In this document: positions 12,301 through 17,286 of the stretch, one piece after another | How the letters are laid out: each line of letters begins with the position of its first letter | Numbering within the stretch: the stretch's first letter is position 1 | NCBI GenBank assembly: GCA_047629355.1 | Contig: JBLHWU010000102.1 | Coordinates: 1 to 21,914, forward strand | Length of the DNA stretch: 21,914 nucleotides | Direction of reading: 5' to 3' | DNA from: CAYUNA01 sp047629355 | Lineage (GTDB): Bacteria; Bacteroidota; Bacteroidia; Chitinophagales; Saprospiraceae | Translations under genes and position numbers: made by a program | Notes under the pieces: generated by a model | The model's database searches: none | What the model saw: the letters and a program-made list of their open reading frames with translations, nothing else | What the model was told of the DNA's origin: nothing

Positions 12301-15196
12301 CATTACCGCAAATAATGTAGCTTGTGTAGGGGAAACATTGACCTTAACAACGACGCAATACGCTGGGTCGAATATTGGTTATGTTTGGTTATTTGAATCG
12401 ACGGTTATCCCGAATTCTAATAATCCTCAGTTGGTTATCAATGAAATAAGTTTGGCAAACGAAGGTGCATATTCTGTCTTGATAGAAGTCGATGGTTGTG
12501 CTTTGATCTCTAATATGGTTAATATTCAATTATTGCAACAACCGACAACTGCGCCAACGTATGTACTAGGCAGTGGTGCTTGTGAAGGTGGAACCTTACA
12601 ATTATCTGTCAACTCTGGCAACGTTTCTGGTAACGTTACTTACGAGTGGAACGGTCCAAATGGCTTTGTGTCAAACGCACCGAATCCATTTATTGCAGTA
12701 ACAAGTGCTGCGAATAATGGAGCGTATACGGTAACGGTTACCAATGCGAATGGTTGTTCGACAACAGAAGACTTGACGATAGTAGAAATTGGTACGATAC
12801 CAAATACGCCAATTGCAAGTTCGAATAGTCCAGTGTGTGAAGGTGGCGAGATTGTCTTATCTGTTCCTCAACCTGCGCCTGGTTCGCCAATTTACATTTG
12901 GTACAATGGCTTAGGCGAGGTGATTGGAAACGGACAAGTGTTGACGATTACAGAAGGTGCAGCGAATGCAGTTTCACCATACTCCGTAAAATTAGTTCAA
13001 AATGGTTGCGAATCTAACTTGTCTTCACCAATTTTGGTAACGACAGGCGCTTTAGCAACACCAATGTTGACGGTGAATGACGAAGTACTTTGCGAAGGTC
13101 AACCACTCCTCTTAAATGCGACGGCGGCGGCTTCAAATAGCGCGATTTACACTTGGTTTTTGGACGGCACTTTATTAGGAAGTTCTTCCAATCCAACGTT
13201 TATTATCAACTCGCCAACGATTACGAATACAGGAATTTATACCGTTCAAGTAAACGTGACCGGTTGTCAATCAGGCGTTTCCAATGCAGTTAGCATTTCG
13301 ATATTTGGTGGCAACACTGTTCCATCAACAGCGAATGCAACCGGTCCGACCAGCCCAGCGTGTGATGGTAGTGCAGTGATTTTGACCACACCATTTATCA
13401 CGGGTGGGACTTATACTTGGTTTGGACCGAATGGCTATACATCGACGAATTTCAACCCAGTATTGATTGATGTTTCGGCAGCTGCTGCGGGACCATATTA
13501 TGTGATTGTAGAAGTACCAGGCTGTGCAACAGCGGTTTCGGCAACGACGACGGTTTATGTACAGCAAGCCTTGCCAGTGGCGATGATTGCGAATGATGGC
13601 CCGTATTGCGAAGGCGATAGCGCGACGTTGACGATTTTGAACCCAATTGATTTGAATCCGACCGACACCGTGACTTACGAATGGTTCAATGCAGAAACGA
13701 TGGTTTCGGTTGGTATAACGGATACGTTTTTTATCGGAATGACTGATTTGAGTGAAAATCAAACAGGCGAATATTATGTAATTATGACCTTGAATGGATG
13801 TGCGGCAGAAGCTTCTGAACCAACGTTTGTCGATGTGGCTGCTTTGCCGCAAAATGGCGTAGCGGATGCAGGGGACGACACCGAATTGTGTGCAAGTTTG
13901 GAAGCAATCTTGAATGCAACCTTGCCAGCTGGTGCATCAGGTATGTGGACTTCACCAACGGGCGCAACCATTGTGACGCCGACCGAAGCCAATTCTGAAA
14001 TTGTTGATTTGCAAGTCGGTGACAACCTATTTATCTGGACTTTATCACAAGGCGGTTGTAGTGAATACGCAGCAGATTCATTGGTTTATACTGTAGCCTT
14101 AGTGCCAGCAGACCTCGCGTTTGCAGGCGAAGATGAAAACTTGTGTGGACGTTCGACCATTAGTTTGGGCGCAACTGTACCAACACAAGCGACGGGTACT
14201 TGGACACAACCAGCGGAACAAACGGATGCAGGTATCACCATTGTCGAACCAAATAATCCAAACTCAACAATCGACGGTTTAACGCCAGGCGAATACTTAT
14301 TCTTCTGGGTATTGACGGAAGGCGGCTGCGAAAATTACAGCGCAGATACGGTCGTCATCAACATCATGGATGGACCGGTGAATAACGCTTATATTGCCAA
14401 AGATGAATTCTATGCTTGTGGCGAAGAGGAGTTCACGTTGACTGCCGAAGTCCCAAGCGAAGGCGAAGGTATTTGGACCAGCAACACGGGCGCACTCATC
14501 GTCAATCCAACGAATTCAACGACTTTAGTTGCAGATTTGATGAGCGGTGAAAACTGGTTCTATTGGACTTTATCTGCACCAGATTGCCCGAATTACTCGG
14601 TGGATTCTGCTTTGATTGTGGTACATGACGACTTGGTAGGCGTGGAAGATTTATACAGCATTGCCTTCAACGAATCTTTAGAAACCTTCAATGTTTTGGA
14701 GAATGACGAATTCGGGAATATCGAAAACTATTCTTTTGAAGTCATCACTCGACCGAACCACGGTACCTTGATTGCATTGGCGGACGAAGGCGTATTTGAC
14801 TATGTGCCGAACGCGAATTTCTTTGGTTTTGATACCATGCAATACGTGATTTGCAACTTGGATTGTCCGAATGCCTGTGACACGGTTACGGTTTCGTTCC
14901 TCATCGGTGGCACGACGGCTGCGGACGATTGCTTTGCACCCAACTTGATTACCCCGAATGGCGATGGCATGAATGATGCGCTGATGTTCCCTTGTCTTGC
15001 TGGTGGTAATTTTCCTGATAATAACATTATGATTTTTAATCGTTGGGGGGATAAAGTGTATGAGACGCGACCGTATAAGAATGATTGGGAGGGGACTTAT
15101 AAGGGGCAGCCGTTGCCGGCGGGGAGTTATTATTATATATTGATGTTGGAGGTGGGGGAGACGCCTTTGACGGGGTTCTTTACTGTGGTGCGGTAG
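386..15196 (+). CDS. Giant secreted multi-Ig-domain surface protein with T9SS type-B sorting domain (4936 aa)
   Basis: This is a single uninterrupted 14.8-kb frame. Residues 1-42 form a signal peptide with a long n-region, hydrophobic core FFAILGIFLLSQNLFA (27-42) and likely cleavage after Ala42. Residues 43 to about 515 are a unique beta-rich region. A cadherin-like Big_9-type domain follows (about 517-611), then a DNDGDGLIDCDDPDC motif (618-643). Three DUF11-like repeats start at residues 646, 801 and 956. About 41 Ig-like modules (roughly 1210-4745) mostly show W-x-GPNGF, a DAGTYxV 'tyrosine corner' and NGC/DGC. A second cadherin-like domain (about 4752-4841) precedes the CHU_C/gliding type-B sorting domain (about 4847-4936) with NLITPNGDGMND and FNRWGDKVYE. 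Family knowledge says such proteins cross the outer membrane by the type IX system and act as surface adhesins or motility proteins; SprB is the best-known giant example. The actual ligand is unknown. It is probably transcribed alone or with the OmpA gene. No Shine-Dalgarno is obvious, as is usual in Bacteroidota. Confidence 0.95.
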   Translation: MSLVYKNCEKNSLLSDIKAFLSQKQSFFAILGIFLLSQNLFAEGTKQLAPISDDRVFIQPAPNGFASFNGPADLRMNIHIANPEQEQVFLGFGRPATSGVYPCSGSLINSYFRIKDPNGNVVFPTPGSTDGQILDVTTSNIANYAQAVAGPSTIVGGAGYVPFVFNPDGLPAGDYYIEFSNSINTAGSSTVNIDLFDITVATEGGSPTAIDGRVSSKIWSMYAPRIQCDCSDPTYGCFDRPFNGKFNVYVPTDSTVIEVDFANSGLQPAFFNIFFNSYGTSNSGNVNVDRLSLNSQQVFATEYPIFLNNPDENVYPSGAFGTYFEQPFLHSCDRQSGTNGAVGEFIGSVTKAGQLEVLIDLEDSGNFEFTANSRDVNLAVKIEPLPGDLPPYVGVIGWDGLDGLGNPVDLTQPLTYRMKYSQAIIHFPIYDSEYMLNGFNVQTIRPTPPPTALQVYLYYDDSNIPDVPGNGSSQVNLDGCLPACHTWSNFNYGNVNTINTYFFGSEERTFLFEPGICLAFAVDDEDSTTVNVPVVIDVVDNDLGTDLDLISVSTLGLMQPTSGTTIVNSITGEMTYTPNLGFTGVDMFEYEICDNNSLTCSIATVTVTVMMPATETDCTDGFDNDGDGLIDCDDPDCGGGPDCENPIIGIAKSNSSTINNGDGTYSISFLFTLENFGNVDLSDLTIFDDVVGQFSGMNPTNFTTQNGSLTANDLWNGTATSNILNANQMLAVGATGTIFVSFDITPGVTQSADNEATAEGTSPRGEMTIDTSTDSTDADGIDDDDNPDEIIPTTVNFSEMPVIGLAKNNASTTNNGDGTYAVSFDFVIENFGDVNLTNITLFDDIFGQFAGMNPTNFSATSGTLNGNTGWNGTVISNILSAGQNLNIGANGTVSISFTVTPSTATSVMNLATTGGTSPSGNSTTDTSTSGTNPDGTDGDDNPDEMMPTTVPFTENPSLTVTKAASSFTPIGNDIYTLTYEFTIENTGDIQLNTIEIIDDVLVQFSGMNPTNLMAIDGSLLANNTWTGNATSNVLQIGQNLGVGAMGTISVSFNVTLMGEVTLTNLVNVSTTTPSGTNILGNDTNVYDFTPPFCPALTFSLGDNVICGNAETNITLTADANSGQIGIYYTLDNQLDSTALYQAGHGGAILLTTVSGSTSGINTTIQSGALENNGTAAVIYYIYTILNDGNPNISPPCNVVVVDEITVHPSPNVTATVGGPFCEGQNVQLFMTGVKPGEMFQWTGPNGYSSTEQNPVIIAATTANDGDYFAVVTNTFGCTSTTNVLDVLVNDMPDAAIVFNNSPTCTEGINDVILTASTTAAGTINWYKDSGATPIGTGVILTLSNVTIADAGNYYAIIDNGLCTSSPSAITAVIVDEIPVGQIATTGASEIVCNSQSTANLSANNPAIGTGIWTQNTGNPNGAVIANPNNLNTVVTNLVAGSYNFTWSLSNGACQNYSTAGMMVTVENTLTSPMISGDADVCEGEELTLVASNAPTGATYEWQGPNGFTAATQTIAINPIQLNNAGDYSVKMITSDGCESAFSTPTNVTIFLKPATPIISGNEICDGENIELQTGSIGDLFEWFSSGNAMTPAATTTVNSVSIPSINAGYQAGNWTVIVTDGNGCQTDASTPYNLVIKSTPTAPIATYNDPVCAGQNLSLMATTISGATYMWSGPNGYSSLQQSPTIMNVGSVSNGIYEVVAIIDGCASETAAVTITINENPIVTAANNGASCGNDLELYANASGGMGQLNYLWNGPNTFTSDIENPVIPNPTSANEGTYTLIVMDDNGCSTETMTDVNLGVGATVQPEVSSNSPSCEGENLIISTAQYAGQSVTYEWTGPNGTSTTGGDYPNASTITILNATTVNSGDYTVFVNVDGCGSNTSSAHTVILNNTATANASTNFTGNCVDGQTNITLLANASNGDTPYTYVWNGPNGFTSNAANSTIANATAANSGTYTVMVTDGNGCQAEISTLDLNLADQPATPMITSPQMACDGENVQLSLTNADPSVTYSWRFNGNAIANNDSPTLVIDPATAANSGTYEVTVTKADCTPTSATAELTVSSELAATVNDQDFGCTDGATDVVIASNVTGGIAPYSYAWTGPNGYISTQAMPTITGASSDDAGTYNVIITDANACASGNVSAVISIKDALDQAVFKPLNNAPCEGENVVLEIQPYNGVNVNYNWDFNGNSITNNSNVLIINNATGTNNGTVEVSVTVDGCSTPAPASFDLVVNEAIAATVANQNLTCIDNNTDLTLSANITAGTAPFSYAWIGPNGFTSNAESPVITSANAANAGTYEVMITDDNACQSSTIIAIIQITEAPDAPTLTTTPNTCEGGAVVLSTQSYLGTNVTYAWTKDGVAIANNANVLNINPATPNDSGDYVVSVTVDGCTAAPSNMTSVEVFENPTIVIAVLPAQNCTDGTQSIILDATPAAGSGIYTYSWSGPNGFISTDQDPILNNINQMMAGTYTVEFFDNKGCQGASVSVSIEITDAPDQPLISSSNPNACEGEAVILSVNPASGANVSYAWTLDGNALSETTNTLTINNIMLANSGDYQVIVIVDGCTSQSAIFAQATFAEPQLTIFSVNDLACADGTTDILIQTEVSTGTAPYNFVWAGPNGFSSVEQNPIITGATSADAGNYQVTFTDANGCVSTTKSVTINVTDGIEQPTVLTSNGAVCEGESLTLSVTSYGGANVTYQWSKDGNPIQNNDMPTLSFAAVSAADNGNYNLTVTVNGCANFANTFTLNINEIPSVMASSSANGNTMECADGTQDIQLMATVTGGTALFIYAWTGPNGFASSLQNPTISDATEADAGTYQVMIADANNCGSQTAAVELNITDGIAQPQIMANNVSGNANTCEGEDLTLTVDAYTGAMVTYAWTLNGATTANNSNELIIQNAMIADAGAYEVTVTVDGCDATSTPFTVGIFGQPMISVGTLPDFTCTDGTQTYIVDATIGNGSGVYNYAWTGPNGFQATTEDLNFPNATSDINGAYTLTATDATGCVSELEAVQVFVQDGIDEPIISATGPVCEGGEVTLEVTEYQGANVTYAWILNGNALPIIGHQYPIQNAMATDAGDYQVTVTVNNCESLSDIFTLNVFGAPMVNIAPVIEILCADDTQDITLTTTVTGGIAPYIYTWQGPNGFTSTVASPTLSNVSSLQSGTYIVTVTDVNNCGTNATSIEVVIGNGIDQPVVISNTGNVCEGENTQLSIQNYSGANVTFAWYLNNSLIATNTNQHFINAATAADSGNYRVVVTVNDCEASSEEFALEIYTSPQVEIVAIAPIACSDGTPNITLQTTISQGTAPFTYEWSGPNGYISFEDNPVLSNISSVNSGVYNLTVSDANGCASATASASINITDAPDQPVIAYDGAVCQGEMVTLSVQQYAGANVTYTWFKDTIEIIGATTNQIVFNPSTVDDAGEYSVTVQSDDCSSISSPVQVDVFENPNIAVTTGPSAFCTSGQDSLVINSAVTGDTAPFTYEWVGPNGFFSVNANPVLQNVNNDMDGSYTVFVTDANGCQSNAFTIEIDIEEGIIEPVITSTGQSCDGDEFTLSVPSYSGQNVTYEWSTPNGITTNITGLNSNEIIINPITAAHEGIYTIMVTVDGCTNTSDDFNFFILDEPTANPLVATSGSICEGGDLELLGNASGNGTLTYEWSGPNGFTSNAPNPTINNVDDSYDGQYLLIVTNQQGCSTTAILTVNNVILPAPPTPTLTTNVPICMGEDLILSTSAAGDMFAWVGPLGDSPSTLQMPGLMTMVGTTTLPSTSEAYMGDDWSVMIKDANGCWSEISAPVAVEIYEIPQAIATNGGAICVGGEAQLFANVLPNATYEWRIAGETNIISTQSSPVIANVNEDTLFELLVTLNGCSSEAASTLVTVSTAPEIQPEAAYFLNSDCSPSDLQLNANVTTAGDFEFSWTGPNGFTSSLENPIIPNANEAANGIYELTISNGNGCAATYGTNLVSVIPNQVAEPIITANNVACVGETLTLTTTQYAGSNIGYVWLFESTVIPNSNNPQLVINEISLANEGAYSVLIEVDGCALISNMVNIQLLQQPTTAPTYVLGSGACEGGTLQLSVNSGNVSGNVTYEWNGPNGFVSNAPNPFIAVTSAANNGAYTVTVTNANGCSTTEDLTIVEIGTIPNTPIASSNSPVCEGGEIVLSVPQPAPGSPIYIWYNGLGEVIGNGQVLTITEGAANAVSPYSVKLVQNGCESNLSSPILVTTGALATPMLTVNDEVLCEGQPLLLNATAAASNSAIYTWFLDGTLLGSSSNPTFIINSPTITNTGIYTVQVNVTGCQSGVSNAVSISIFGGNTVPSTANATGPTSPACDGSAVILTTPFITGGTYTWFGPNGYTSTNFNPVLIDVSAAAAGPYYVIVEVPGCATAVSATTTVYVQQALPVAMIANDGPYCEGDSATLTILNPIDLNPTDTVTYEWFNAETMVSVGITDTFFIGMTDLSENQTGEYYVIMTLNGCAAEASEPTFVDVAALPQNGVADAGDDTELCASLEAILNATLPAGASGMWTSPTGATIVTPTEANSEIVDLQVGDNLFIWTLSQGGCSEYAADSLVYTVALVPADLAFAGEDENLCGRSTISLGATVPTQATGTWTQPAEQTDAGITIVEPNNPNSTIDGLTPGEYLFFWVLTEGGCENYSADTVVINIMDGPVNNAYIAKDEFYACGEEEFTLTAEVPSEGEGIWTSNTGALIVNPTNSTTLVADLMSGENWFYWTLSAPDCPNYSVDSALIVVHDDLVGVEDLYSIAFNESLETFNVLENDEFGNIENYSFEVITRPNHGTLIALADEGVFDYVPNANFFGFDTMQYVICNLDCPNACDTVTVSFLIGGTTAADDCFAPNLITPNGDGMNDALMFPCLAGGNFPDNNIMIFNRWGDKVYETRPYKNDWEGTYKGQPLPAGSYYYILMLEVGETPLTGFFTVVR
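2321..3646 (+). repeat. Three tandem DUF11-like repeats of 155 residues inside the giant gene
   Basis: The repeats start with PIIGIAK, PVIGLAK and PSLTVTK at residues 646, 801 and 956, so the spacing is exactly 155 residues twice. Each contains NNGDGTY or an equivalent, a stretch like ENFGDVNLTNITLFDD, QF.GMNPTNF, a W-N/T-G-T/N-A/V-x-SN-L segment, and GA.GT..VSF. Copies 1 and 2 end in an Asp-rich linker (D..DNPDE), a likely calcium-binding stretch. Copy 3 lacks the linker and is shorter (to about residue 1087). DUF11-like domains are beta-sandwich stalk modules of bacterial surface proteins. The copies differ at many codons, so the duplication is not recent. Confidence 0.85.
6056..11252 (+). 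repeat. Ten-copy alternating A-B Ig-domain super-repeat (about 172 residues per unit)
   Basis: The first cysteine of each A module (C-x-DG type) is at 6101, 6611, 7127, 7643, 8159, 8687, 9215, 9728, 10244 and 10760. The steps are therefore 510, 516, 516, 516, 528, 528, 513, 516 and 516 nt, all multiples of three. A modules read roughly C-x-DG-T-x-DI, G-T-APY-x-Y-x-W-x-GPNGF, ADAGTY, TDANGC. B modules read CEGE, YxGANVTYxW with no GPNG, ADAGxYxV and VTVDGC. Each unit is one A plus one B, giving 20 Ig-like domains. The last A modules begin to diverge (CTSGQ in place of C-x-DGT), and B10 has STPNG. Flanking modules outside 6056-11252 do not keep the alternation. Confidence 0.9.
13850..14620 (+). 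repeat. Three WT-type modules near the C-terminus of the giant protein
   Basis: Three consecutive modules share the pattern AG-D/E-x-x-LC (or ACGEEEF), L.A..P..G.G-x-WT, I..P..... and a closing F/Y-WTLS-x-GGC/PDC-x-x-YS-x-D-S. They differ from the GPNG-type Ig modules that precede them. The same type of module occurs once far upstream near 4510-4790 (VCNSQSTANLSANNP, GIWTQN, FTWSLSNGACQNYS). They link the Ig array to the second cadherin-like domain. Function beyond a structural stalk role is unknown. Confidence 0.75.
14921..15193 (+). other. T9SS type-B (CHU_C / gliding-motility) sorting domain coding segment
   Basis: The last ~90 residues carry APNLITPNGDGMNDALMFPC, IMIFNRWGDKVYE, W.G.YKGQPLPAGSYYYIL and a final GFFTVVR. 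This is the classic order of the gliding-motility C-terminal domain: F.PNGDG.ND, then I.I.NRWG..V, then LP.G.YYY, then L.G...V.R. In known systems it targets the protein to the type IX translocon. From 15044 onward, codon choice changes sharply: all six glycines are GGG and all four glutamates are GAG, against mainly GGT/GGC/GGA and GAA upstream. Confidence 0.93.
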
Positions 15197-15264
15197 GATA
15201 GAAAATTTGTATAAAATAAAAAAGGGCTTGGAATATTATTATATAACTGAAAACTCAACAGATT

Positions 15265-15543
15265 TTATTCAGTCTTAGTATTTGTACTGAAAAAGGTGTC
15301 AATAGCCTGTTGCGCTAAATTTTTGCTTTCAGGAATTTGCTGAAACATCTGCTGAATATTTAAAAACTGCACCAGTTTACCAATTCCTTTGAGAATATAA
15401 AATGGAGTCACTTTTCCTTTACCATTGCCCAATTGAGCTAACCATTGTGCGGCAGGGTGCTTGATTAATTCATGTTCTATTTCATAAAAATAACCTGCTA
15501 TGAAATAGACCAATGCAATTAGATTTTTAATGCCACAGATGTT
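15265..15543 (-). pseudogene. Probable transposase C-terminal remnant
   Basis: The minus-strand frame is open from just after a TAA (15544-15546) to a TAA at 15265-15267 and has no good ATG near its start; the first plausible start is a TTG at 15511-15513. The peptide contains GIKNLIALVYFIAGYFY, then E.ELIKHPAAQWLAQLG, GKGKVTPFYILKGI and a Gln-rich tail. This resembles, from memory, the C-terminal end of IS4-like DDE transposases, where a conserved I-x-NL-hydrophobic helix follows the last catalytic Glu. No catalytic residues and no upstream transposase frame are found before the SPFH gene, so it would be a truncated remnant. It could instead be a small unknown protein. It converges with the giant gene, 68 bp beyond its stop. 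Confidence 0.42.
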
Positions 15544-15881
15544 TTAAGTTTGTAACCATAGCCGTCAGGTTAAAAAAATAAAATGCTGATTATCAGAATT
15601 TTAAATAAACAATTACATCAAGTATTAAAATATATTATTGTTTATAACCAGTTGATTTTTAATAGAAATTTTGTCTTTTAGACTATCAGGTTAAAAGCAA
15701 TAATTATTTTTTAGCATTCGGCAAGTCACCTGTTGACTACAACGAATTCAAAAAAATATTCTTCTAAACGCCCATCTTCTCCTTTTCGAACTTCCTTATT
15801 TTTTTATGATTTTTAAACTAAAAGTATAACTACTCGTTAAGATAGCAATACTATTATTTGAATATTTTAAAACAACAGATT

Positions 15882-16664
15882 ATGAAAAATATATGCAGGA
15901 TTTTGAGTTTGGTTTTCGTGATTTTTTCATTGGCAAGTTGCGCAGTGGTGCGGGAAGGAGAAGTTGGTGTAAAGCGAAAACTTGGTAAATATTCCGACAA
16001 ACCCTATACAGAAGGGTTGAAAGTTTTTAATCCTTTTGCGTCCAGAATAGTGAAGGTGCCGACGCAAACGGAGAACTTGGAAGTCGCTCTAAATTTGCCT
16101 TCCAAAGAAGGCTTGAACATTGCGGCGGAGATTTCAATTTTGTACAGTGTGTTAGGCTCAAAAGCTCCAGATTTATTGAGAACGGTAGGCATGCAATACG
16201 AAAGCAACGTTGTTCTACCTGTATTTCGGTCAGCGATTGCTGATGTAAGTTCAAGATTTTATGCCAAAGATATGCACACTGGGCAACGGTCGGAAATTGA
16301 GTTGGCAATTCAGGAACGAATGTCCTCATTACTGAAAGAGAAAGGAATAATCATCGAAGCGGTATTGTTTAAAAGCATTCGATTGCCACAAAACTTAGCA
16401 CGGGCAATTGAGGAAAAGTTACAGGCAGAACAGCAAGCTTTGCGCATGGAATTTGTCTTGCAAGAAGCATCTAGCGAAGCGGAGAGAAGGCGGATTGAAG
16501 CAGCAGGTGTGCGGGATGCTCAAAAAATCATTTCTGAAGGATTGACACCGGCGATTTTGCAATTTAAGTCCATCGAAGCATTCATGGAGCTGTCTAAGTC
16601 ACCGAATGCCAAAATTATCGTTTCTGACGGAGATTTGCCGGTATTAATAACACCAGTGAATTAA
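15882..16664 (+). CDS. SPFH/prohibitin-domain lipoprotein
   Basis: The chosen ATG gives 260 residues with a lipoprotein signal: MKNICRI, a hydrophobic core and the lipobox LASC with Cys20. An in-frame TTG 24 nt upstream is less likely because it lengthens the n-region without benefit. The mature part has the SPFH/Band-7 layout: VREGEVGVKRKLGKY, PFA..I.KVPTQTENLEV, a segment on non-native states (AEISILYSV), R..I.DV.SR, and GI.IE.VL.K.I.LP. A charged alpha-helical coiled coil follows (AIEEKLQAEQQALR to about ERRRIEAAG). Prohibitin-like proteins form ring-shaped oligomers that organise membranes or regulate proteases. A lipid-anchored form probably sits at the periplasmic face of a membrane. 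The gene stands alone and ends in a clear terminator. The family is secure; the exact role is unknown. Confidence 0.92.
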   Translation: MKNICRILSLVFVIFSLASCAVVREGEVGVKRKLGKYSDKPYTEGLKVFNPFASRIVKVPTQTENLEVALNLPSKEGLNIAAEISILYSVLGSKAPDLLRTVGMQYESNVVLPVFRSAIADVSSRFYAKDMHTGQRSEIELAIQERMSSLLKEKGIIIEAVLFKSIRLPQNLARAIEEKLQAEQQALRMEFVLQEASSEAERRRIEAAGVRDAQKIISEGLTPAILQFKSIEAFMELSKSPNAKIIVSDGDLPVLITPVN

Positions 16665-16725
16665 GAAGCGATCAACATTAGGAATTAGCGATTTTTTATA
16701 TAACAGCATGCATGACTTTGTTATA

Positions 16726-16761
16726 CCGAGTTGCCTTGTATTAGGCAACTCGGTTTTTTTT
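16726..16761 (+). terminator. Rho-independent terminator of the SPFH gene
   Basis: A perfect 11-bp stem (ccgagttgcct / aggcaactcgg) with a 6-nt loop (tgtatt) is followed immediately by eight T residues. It lies 62 bp after the SPFH stop codon and reads in the same direction. Confidence 0.93.
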
Positions 16762-16777
16762 GGTAAAGCTTGATTTT

Positions 16778-16989
16778 GGGTAGTGTACGATTAAAGTAGG
16801 GTAAAATTAAAAGCCCTTTTATTGGAAATCAGATAGATACAAATTTGAATAGTGATTTATCGTTCTAAAAGACTCCGTGTGTGTAATACTTTCATGCGAT
16901 AGAATTATAGTAAATCACAATTGAAATCTATAAAATCCTGATTGTCAATTCAACTCAATTAAAATTCACCCTACTTTAATCGGACACTA
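16778..16989. mobile_element. MITE-like element 1, about 212 bp, with ~28-bp terminal inverted repeats
   Basis: The left end is gtagtgtacgattaaagtag followed by ggtaaaatt. The right end is the reverse complement of gtagtgtccgattaaagtag followed by ggtgaattt, with only a few mismatches. Both sides are flanked by the 9-bp word cttgatttt (16769-16777 and 16990-16998), a plausible target duplication. The interior has no coding frame and is itself partly palindromic (gtgattta near 16854 pairs with taaatcac near 16912). This is the form of a non-autonomous element mobilised by a DDE transposase elsewhere. The family is not assigned from sequence alone. Confidence 0.8.
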
Positions 16990-17286
16990 CTTGATTTTCC
17001 TCTTCTCCAAAATCCTTTTGACAGTTAAAAAGATTCCGCTCGCGGGAAAGTGTTTAGGGAGGTTGATATGGTAGAGAGTTTAGAGGATTCATTTGACAAT
17101 CAATCCTATCAATTGGAGCATCGAATTATAGGAAATGGTTTGTTTTATTTCCGGTTACAACAAACGGATTACAACTAAGAATTCACCTATAGCGATATTC
17201 AAATTATCAATATTTTGCTTTCTTCTGAAATTGATATTCAATCTACTTTAGTGCATCAAGAGTTTATTATCCAAAGCAATGAAGCG

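Noticed and set aside
13325..13852. A 175-codon minus-strand open frame inside the giant gene
   Set aside because: Its composition (Arg, His, Cys, Ile excess) is that of an antisense shadow of the Ig modules. The plus-strand domains here are clear.
15852..15860. TATTATTTG as a -7 promoter element for the SPFH gene
   Set aside because: It has one base too many between TA and TTTG for the Bacteroidota consensus TAnnTTTG, and no -33 element lies at the right distance, so it was not listed.
15858..15881. TTG at 15858 as the start of the SPFH gene
   Set aside because: The ATG at 15882 gives a compact lipoprotein signal with the lipobox cysteine at residue 20. The extra eight residues bring nothing recognisable.
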